DNA of 18,414 nt, from positions 1-18,414 of the forward strand of contig CALEYV010000076.1 of assembly GCA_937927875.1 (NCBI GenBank), written 5' to 3'. Under the pieces are notes generated by a model. That model was not told where the DNA came from. It ran no database searches and was given only the letters and a program-made list of their open reading frames with translations. The position numbers and the translations under genes were made by a program. The stretch's first letter is position 1; every line of letters starts with the position of its first letter. This stretch comes from an uncultured Actinomycetes bacterium. Lineage in GTDB: Bacteria; Actinomycetota; Acidimicrobiia; IMCC26256; PALSA-555. Below, one piece after another: positions 13,536 through 18,414 of the stretch.

Positions 13536-15293
13536 TCAGCGGGCGGTCTTGACCGTGACGCCGAGCTCTCGCAGCTGCTCGGGCTCGATGGGGCTGGGGG
13601 CGCCCATCAGCGGGTCGGCGCCGGACTGGGTCTTCGGGAACGCGATCACCTCGCGGATGTTGTCCTCGCCGGCGAGGATGGCGACGAGGCGGTCGATCCC
13701 CACCGCGAAGCCGGCGTGGGGCGGCGCGCCGTACCGGAACGCGTCGAGGAGGAAGCCGAACCGGGCCTGCGCGCGGGCCTCGTCGATGCCGAGCACCGAG
13801 AAGACCAGCGACTGCAGCTCGGGCTCGTGGATACGGACGCTGCCCGAGCCGAGCTCCCAGCCGTTGAGGACCAGGTCGTAGGACAGCGACCGGGCCGCGA
13901 GCAGCTCTTCGCCCTTGCCGTGCGCGAGGAGCTCGCGGTCGTCGGGGTGGGGCATGACGAACGGGTGATGGGCGGGCAGCGGCCGGCCGTCGTCGCCGAG
14001 GCCCTCGAAGAGCGGGAACTCGACGACCCAGACCAGCGCCAGCTCCTGGGGTTCGACCGGGTGCGCGACCTCGGTGCGCAGCGCCCCGAGCACGTGGGCG
14101 ACGGTCCGGTCGGGACCGGCGACGAGGAGCAGCAGGTCGCCGGCCCGGGCCCCGAAGGCGTCGACCAGCCCGAGCGCCTCGGCGTCGGAGAGGAACCGCC
14201 GCACCGGCGAGTCGAGGGCCCCGTGCTCACCGACCTTCATCCACACCAGCCCCGCCGCGCCGAGCGCCTTCGCCCGCTCGATGAGCGCGTCGAGGCGGCC
14301 CCGGCCGAGCTCGGCCGCGCCCGGGACGCACAGGCCGCGCACGGCGTCGGCTTGGAAGGCACGGAGCTCGGTGGCGGCGAGCACTTCGCCGAGGTCGACG
14401 ATCGGGAGCTCGACCCGCACGTCGGGCTTGTCGGTCCCGAAGCGGGCCATCGCCTCGTGCCACGTCATGGTGGTCGAGGCCGGCGGAGGCTCGCCGGTCA
14501 CCGCCTCGAGCGCGGCGCGCACCGCCTGCTCGCTGACGCGCATGACGTCGGCCTGGTCGACGAAGCTCATCTCGAGGTCGAGCTGCATGAACTCGAACTG
14601 CCGGTCGGCCCGGGGGTCCTCGTCGCGCAAGCAGTGCGCGATCTGGTAGTAGCGGTCGAGGCCGCCCACCATCAGCACCTGCTTGAGCAGCTGGGGGCTC
14701 TGCGGCAGGGCGTAGAACGAGCCCTTGGCCAGTCTCGACGGCACCACGAAGTCGCGGGAGCCCTCGGGGGTCGACGCGACCAGCATCGGCGTCTCGACCT
14801 CGGTGAACCCGTCCGCCTCGAGCGCGGCCCGCAGGGCCTGGTTCACCCGGGCTCGCAGGTGCAGGTTGCGCTGCATCCGCTCCGAGCGCAGGTCGAGGTA
14901 CCGGTACTTGAGCCGCAGCGCCTCGTCGGCCTCGCTGCGCTCCCCGATCGGGAACACGGGCGGCTCGGCGTGGCTCAGCACCTCCACCGCGGTCGCCGCC
15001 ACCTCCACCGCGCCGGTGGCGAGCTCGGGGTTGGCCGTGCCGTCGGGGCGGGCCCGCACGACGCCCTCGACGCGCAGCACGTACTCGGCGCGGATGGCGT
15101 GGGCGTCGATCCCGGCCACGTCCTCGGGGTCGAGGACGACCTGCACGATCCCGGCCACGTCGCGCAGGTCGAGGAACACGACACCGCCGTGGTCGCGGTG
15201 CGCCGCCACCCAGCCGCACAGCGCGACCGTCGAGCCCTCGTGCTCGGGCCGCAGGTCACCGGCCCGGTGGGTGCGCATCGCGGTCGCGCTCAC
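13536..15293 (-). CDS. aspS: Aspartyl-tRNA synthetase, probably non-discriminating (Asp/Asn)
   Basis: A 585-residue bacterial-type class II synthetase. The OB-fold anticodon domain starts RTHRAGDL and contains CGWVAAHRDHGGVVFLDLRD. The catalytic domain shows TEVETPMLVASTPEGSRDF, FYALPQSPQLLKQ, motif 2 around LRDEDPRADRQFEFMQLDLE, and motif 3 FAVGIDRLVAILAGEDNIRE followed by FPKTQSGADPLMGAPSP. A GAD-type insertion lies between motifs 2 and 3. His35 (RDHGG) and Gly85 (PDGT) match the residues known in non-discriminating AspRS, which also charges tRNA-Asn. The GTG at 15293 overlaps the hisS stop (GTGA) and has GAGGG with a 6-nt spacer. An ATG at 15278 matches the usual N-terminus MRTH but lacks its own site. 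Confidence 0.97.
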   Translation of the reverse strand: MSATAMRTHRAGDLRPEHEGSTVALCGWVAAHRDHGGVVFLDLRDVAGIVQVVLDPEDVAGIDAHAIRAEYVLRVEGVVRARPDGTANPELATGAVEVAATAVEVLSHAEPPVFPIGERSEADEALRLKYRYLDLRSERMQRNLHLRARVNQALRAALEADGFTEVETPMLVASTPEGSRDFVVPSRLAKGSFYALPQSPQLLKQVLMVGGLDRYYQIAHCLRDEDPRADRQFEFMQLDLEMSFVDQADVMRVSEQAVRAALEAVTGEPPPASTTMTWHEAMARFGTDKPDVRVELPIVDLGEVLAATELRAFQADAVRGLCVPGAAELGRGRLDALIERAKALGAAGLVWMKVGEHGALDSPVRRFLSDAEALGLVDAFGARAGDLLLLVAGPDRTVAHVLGALRTEVAHPVEPQELALVWVVEFPLFEGLGDDGRPLPAHHPFVMPHPDDRELLAHGKGEELLAARSLSYDLVLNGWELGSGSVRIHEPELQSLVFSVLGIDEARAQARFGFLLDAFRYGAPPHAGFAVGIDRLVAILAGEDNIREVIAFPKTQSGADPLMGAPSPIEPEQLRELGVTVKTAR

Positions 15294-16570
15294 GCCGCGC
15301 CCTCGGGCAACGGCGGCTCGGCGCGGGCCCGCAGCCACCCCGCCACCTGGTCCCGGGACACCTCGAGCTGCTGCCCGGAGACGAGGTCCTTCACGCCGAC
15401 GGTGCCGCGGCTCGCCTCGGCCCGGCCGACCATGACGCCGAACCGGGCCCCCGACCGGTCGGCCAGCTTCCACTGCGCCTTCACCGAGCGCCCGCCGTAG
15501 CCGCGGTCGGCCCGCAGGCCCGCCTCGCGCAGCTCGGCGACGAGCGCGGTGGCGCTGGCGTCGCCGACCCCGTCCACGACGAAGGCGTCGAGGCTCGGCG
15601 GGACCGGCGGCAGCGCCTGCTCGGCGTCGGCGGCGATCAGCAGCCGCTCGACGCCGATCCCGAAGCCGATGCCGGGCGTGGGTGGGCCGCCCATCTCCTC
15701 GGCCAGCTGGTCGTAGCGGCCGCCGCCGCCGACCGCGTCCTGCGCCGCGTCGAGCGCGTCGCTCACGAACTCGAAGGTGGTGCTCGTGTAGTAGTCGAAG
15801 CCCCGCACGAGGCGCGGCGTGAGCTCGTAGGCGATCCCGAGCGCGGCGAGGCCCTCCTGGACCCGCTCGAAGTGCCGCTCGGCGTCGGCCCCGAGGTGCT
15901 CGGTGAGCTGGGGTGCCCGCTCGATCACGTCCTGCCAGTCCTCTTCCTTGGCGTCCAGCAGCCGCAGGGGGTGCGCCTCGGCCCGGGCCTGGAACTCCGG
16001 CCCGAGGCCCGCCGCGTGGTCGAGGAGGTAGCTGCGGAGCCGCTCGACGAACACGGCCCGGTCGGCCGGCGCGCCCATCGAGTTGAGCCGCAGCGACACC
16101 TTCCGGAGCCCCAGGTCGCGGTAGAAGCCGTGCGCGAGCGCGATGACCTCGACGTCCACGTCGGGGTCGTCGACGCCGAGCACCTCCGCGCCCAGCTGCC
16201 AGTGCTGGCGGTAACGGCCCCGCTGCGGGCGCTCGTACCTGAAGTGCGGCGCCAGGTACCAGACCTTCCACGGCGGCGTCGGCCGGTGCTGCACGTAGGC
16301 GCGCACCACCGGTGCCGTCCCCTCGGGACGGAGGGCGAGGTCCCGGCCGCCGCGGTCGGTGAGCTGGTACATCTCCTTGCGGACCACGTCGGTGCTGGCG
16401 CCGACGCGCTGGAACACCTCCTGGTGCTCCAGCACCGGCGTGATGACGAGGCCGTACCCGAAGCGCGCCGCCCGCTCGGCGAACGCCTCGACGAGCGCGA
16501 TCCAGCGCGCCGACTCGGGGGGCAGCACGTCGTGTGTGCCGACCGGCGCGCGGTACTCGGGCTCCGCCAC
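15290..16570 (-). CDS. hisS: Histidyl-tRNA synthetase
   Basis: A 426-residue class II synthetase, the typical bacterial HisRS length. The N-terminus has RAPVGTHDVLPPESARW (GT.D.LP signature, residues 8-23). Then TPVLEHQEVFQRVG, LALRPEGTAPVVRAY and motif 2 YLAPHFRYERPQRGRYRQHW (105-124). The histidine-binding loops LVRGFDYYT (254-262) and GGGGRYD (281-287) are intact; the first usually reads RGLDYY. Motif 3 is FGIGVERLL (303-311). The C-terminal anticodon-binding Rossmann-like domain spans about 327-415. The frame stays open well upstream, but homology begins at the GTG at 16570, 38 nt after the relA stop. No Shine-Dalgarno sequence is seen; TACGAT lies exactly 6 nt before the GTG. The stop overlaps the aspS start. 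Confidence 0.97.
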   Translation of the reverse strand: MAEPEYRAPVGTHDVLPPESARWIALVEAFAERAARFGYGLVITPVLEHQEVFQRVGASTDVVRKEMYQLTDRGGRDLALRPEGTAPVVRAYVQHRPTPPWKVWYLAPHFRYERPQRGRYRQHWQLGAEVLGVDDPDVDVEVIALAHGFYRDLGLRKVSLRLNSMGAPADRAVFVERLRSYLLDHAAGLGPEFQARAEAHPLRLLDAKEEDWQDVIERAPQLTEHLGADAERHFERVQEGLAALGIAYELTPRLVRGFDYYTSTTFEFVSDALDAAQDAVGGGGRYDQLAEEMGGPPTPGIGFGIGVERLLIAADAEQALPPVPPSLDAFVVDGVGDASATALVAELREAGLRADRGYGGRSVKAQWKLADRSGARFGVMVGRAEASRGTVGVKDLVSGQQLEVSRDQVAGWLRARAEPPLPEGAA

Positions 16571-16582
16571 CGTTCGATCGTA
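16571..16582 (-). promoter_or_regulatory. Possible -10 element for a leaderless hisS transcript
   Basis: TACGAT (16577-16582) is followed by CGAACG and the hisS GTG. The hexamer matches TANNNT and ends 6 nt before a start codon that lacks a Shine-Dalgarno sequence. It lies in the 38-nt relA-hisS gap, which is otherwise almost purely G and C. No clear -35 is visible. Confidence 0.4.
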
Positions 16583-16608
16583 GGCGCGGGCCTCGCGCGC
16601 GCCCGGCG

Positions 16609-18414
16609 TCAGTTCCGAGCGTGCCCGGGCAGCATCCGGTGCGCCTCGTACACCGAGTCGACCCGCTGCACCGCCCGCATGATCGAGTCGAGGTGGCTCG
16701 GGTCGGCGAGCTCGAAGTCGAAGCGCAGGTGCGCGACCCGGTCGCTCGAGGTCTGGGAGGTGCAGGTGAGGATGTTCACGTGCTGCTCGGCGAGCACCTG
16801 CGCCACGTCGCGCAGCAGCCGGGACCGGTCGAGCGCCTCCACCACGATCGACACCACGAAGGTGCCCGTGTCGTCGTGGTCCCACTCGACGTCGATCACC
16901 CGCTGGGTCTGGCTGGCCAGGGCGGTCGCGTTCGCGCAGTCGGCCCGGTGGACCGACACGCCCCGGCCCTTCGTCACGAAGCCCATGATCTCGTCGCCCG
17001 GCACCGGGGTGCAGCAGCGGGACAGCCGGACCATGACGTCGTCGAGCCCCTCCACGTGGACGCCCACGGCGCGGGTCCGCTGGGCGCGCGGCGCGTGCGG
17101 CGGGCGCGCCGTCGTGACCGGCAGCTGCTCCTCGCCGCCCCGCAGCTCGCGCTGCATCCGCTGGGCGACGGCACGGGCCGACACGTGGCCCTCCCCGACC
17201 GCGGCGTGCAGCGCGTCGAGGTCCTGGTAGTGCAGCGCCGCCGCGACCTGCTTCAAGGTGTCCGACTGGGTGAGCTTCTGGACCGGGAGGCCCTCCCGGC
17301 GCAGCGCCTTCGACAGCTCCTCCCGTCCCGCGTCCATGGCGTCGACCCGGCGCTCCCGGGAGAACCACTGCCGGATCTTGGAGCGGGCCCGCGGCGTGTG
17401 CGCGAACTGCAGCCAGTCGAGGCTCGGCCCCGCGCCCTCCACCTTGCTGGTGAAGATCTCGACTGCGTCGCCGGACGCCAGCGTGGAGTCGAGCGGCACC
17501 AGCCGGCCGTTGACCCGGGCGCCGACGCAGCGGTGGCCGACCTCGGTGTGGATCGCGTACGCGAAGTCGACCGGCGTGGCGCCGGTCGGCAGCGTCACGA
17601 CCTTGCCCTTCGGCGTGAACACGAAGACCTCGTCCTGCTGGAGGTCGATCTTCAAGGTCTCCATGAACTCGGTCGGGTCCGACGTGTCCTGCTGCCAGTC
17701 GACCATCCGCTGCAGCCACGCCAGGTCCTCGGCCGGCGAGTGCTCCTTGTAGCCCCAGTGGGCCGCGATCCCGAACTCGGCCCGGCGGTGCATCTCCTTG
17801 GTGCGGATCTGCACCTCGACCGGCTTGCCGCCCGGACCGACCACCGTCGTGTGCAGCGACTGATAGAGGTTGAACTTGGGCATGGCGATGTAGTCCTTGA
17901 ACCGGCCCTGCACTGGTGCCCAGAGGGCGTGGATCGACCCGAGGGCGCCGTAGCAGTCCTTCACCGAGTCGACGATGACGCGGACGCCGACCAGGTCCTG
18001 GACGTCGTCGAACTCCTTGCCCTTCACGACCATCTTCTCGTAGATCGACCAGTAGTGCTTGCGGCGGCCCTGCACGGCCCCCTCGATGCGCAACTGGGCG
18101 AGCCGCTCGCGGAGCAGGGACAGGACGCGCGCCAGCTCCTCCTCCTGGGCCGGGGCCCGGCTGGCGACCATCTGCTCGATCTCGGCGTACCGCTTCGGGT
18201 GCAGCACCTCGAAGGCGAGGTCCTCGAGCTGCCACTTCAGCTCCTGGATGCCGAGCCGGTGCGCGAGCGGGGCGTAGATGTCGAGCGTCTCCCGCGCGAT
18301 GCGGTGCTGCTTGCTCTCCGGGAGCGACGCGATCGTCCGCATGTTGTGCAGGCGGTCGGCGAGCTTGATGAGCAGCACCCGGATGTCGCTCGCCATCGCG
18401 ACGAGCATCTTGCG
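16609..18414 (-). CDS. relA: RelA/SpoT-type (p)ppGpp synthetase/hydrolase (partial, N-terminus beyond window)
   Basis: The C-terminal 601 residues of a long RSH enzyme that makes, and probably degrades, the alarmone (p)ppGpp. In visible numbering: the end of the HD hydrolase domain (IKLADRLHNMRT, 16-27); the synthetase domain (about 100-225) with GRRKHYWSIYEKM, EFDDVQDLVGVRVIV, FKDYIAMPKFNLYQSLHTTV and EVQIRTKEMHRRAEFGIAAH; the TGS domain (260-325) DEVFVFTPKGKVVTLPTGAT; a helical region; the conserved-cysteine/zinc-finger domain with CCTPVPGDEIMGFVTKG and HRADC (467-493); and a C-terminal ACT/RRM domain (515-595). The segment resembles bifunctional actinobacterial Rel, but the HD-domain metal ligands needed to call hydrolase activity lie mostly outside the window. 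No start codon is visible; the frame continues through base 18414. Confidence 0.96.
   Translation of the reverse strand, partial: RKMLVAMASDIRVLLIKLADRLHNMRTIASLPESKQHRIARETLDIYAPLAHRLGIQELKWQLEDLAFEVLHPKRYAEIEQMVASRAPAQEEELARVLSLLRERLAQLRIEGAVQGRRKHYWSIYEKMVVKGKEFDDVQDLVGVRVIVDSVKDCYGALGSIHALWAPVQGRFKDYIAMPKFNLYQSLHTTVVGPGGKPVEVQIRTKEMHRRAEFGIAAHWGYKEHSPAEDLAWLQRMVDWQQDTSDPTEFMETLKIDLQQDEVFVFTPKGKVVTLPTGATPVDFAYAIHTEVGHRCVGARVNGRLVPLDSTLASGDAVEIFTSKVEGAGPSLDWLQFAHTPRARSKIRQWFSRERRVDAMDAGREELSKALRREGLPVQKLTQSDTLKQVAAALHYQDLDALHAAVGEGHVSARAVAQRMQRELRGGEEQLPVTTARPPHAPRAQRTRAVGVHVEGLDDVMVRLSRCCTPVPGDEIMGFVTKGRGVSVHRADCANATALASQTQRVIDVEWDHDDTGTFVVSIVVEALDRSRLLRDVAQVLAEQHVNILTCTSQTSSDRVAHLRFDFELADPSHLDSIMRAVQRVDSVYEAHRMLPGHARN

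Noticed and set aside
12666..15500. Plus-strand open frame of about 944 codons opposite rarA, aspS and the end of hisS
   Set aside because: Same reason: shadow of rarA and aspS, no recognisable domain, biased composition.
16571..18235. N-terminal extension of the hisS frame across relA
   Set aside because: The frame stays open but the sequence is an Arg/Gly/Pro-rich off-frame reading of relA. Homology begins at the GTG at 16570, so no relA-HisS fusion is implied.
1..18414. tRNA, rRNA, CRISPR, insertion sequence, prophage, toxin-antitoxin or defence genes
   Set aside because: Reading both strands I found no cloverleaf-like sequence, no spaced repeats, no transposase or integrase motifs and no gene on the plus strand. 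The window is a conserved housekeeping segment.

Overview
The window is a high-GC chromosomal segment (roughly 70% or more by eye) in which every credible gene lies on the minus strand, so transcription runs from base 18414 towards base 1. Gene order and protein types point to Actinomycetota. The series relA, hisS, aspS, rarA, two small membrane-associated proteins, alaS, ruvX, mltG, aroE, A24 peptidase, aroC, aroK, aroB, aroQ, pepQ, efp, nusB is the backbone known from Mycobacterium and Streptomyces, but the sequences look divergent from both. A deep-branching lineage such as Acidimicrobiia is my guess, not a demonstrated placement.

Layout in the direction of transcription: (1) 18414-13536, stringent response and translation: the C-terminal two thirds of a RelA/SpoT enzyme, then histidyl- and aspartyl-tRNA synthetases. 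(2) 13402-8426: RarA ATPase, two small proteins with N-terminal hydrophobic segments, alanyl-tRNA synthetase and the RuvX/YqgF nuclease. (3) 8429-5750: MltG lytic transglycosylase, shikimate dehydrogenase AroE and a short prepilin-type peptidase. (4) 5749-5470, the largest gap between recognised genes (280 nt). It is not empty: it holds an unlisted 43-codon reading frame for a Cys/His-rich peptide, followed by an inverted-repeat cluster and a possible promoter before aroC. (5) 5469-1142: shikimate-pathway genes aroC, aroK, aroB, aroQ and a Xaa-Pro type peptidase. (6) 1121-1: elongation factor P, NusB and the N-terminal part of ClpS, cut by the window edge.

The genes are packed tightly. Eight junctions are 4-nt GTGA stop/start overlaps and one is ATGA, suggesting translational coupling over long stretches. 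Some starts have clear Shine-Dalgarno sequences (aroC, aroB, aroE, efp, aspS, aroQ, both small proteins). Several others (hisS, rarA, alaS, mltG) have none, but carry a TANNNT hexamer 6-7 nt before the GTG, the arrangement expected for leaderless transcripts.

Most of the window is conserved housekeeping sequence. I saw no mobile element, CRISPR array, rRNA, tRNA or defence system. The most novel-looking item is the small zinc-finger-like frame at 5554-5685. Next are the apparently leaderless start class, the alternating half-sites before aroC, and clpS fused by overlap to nusB.
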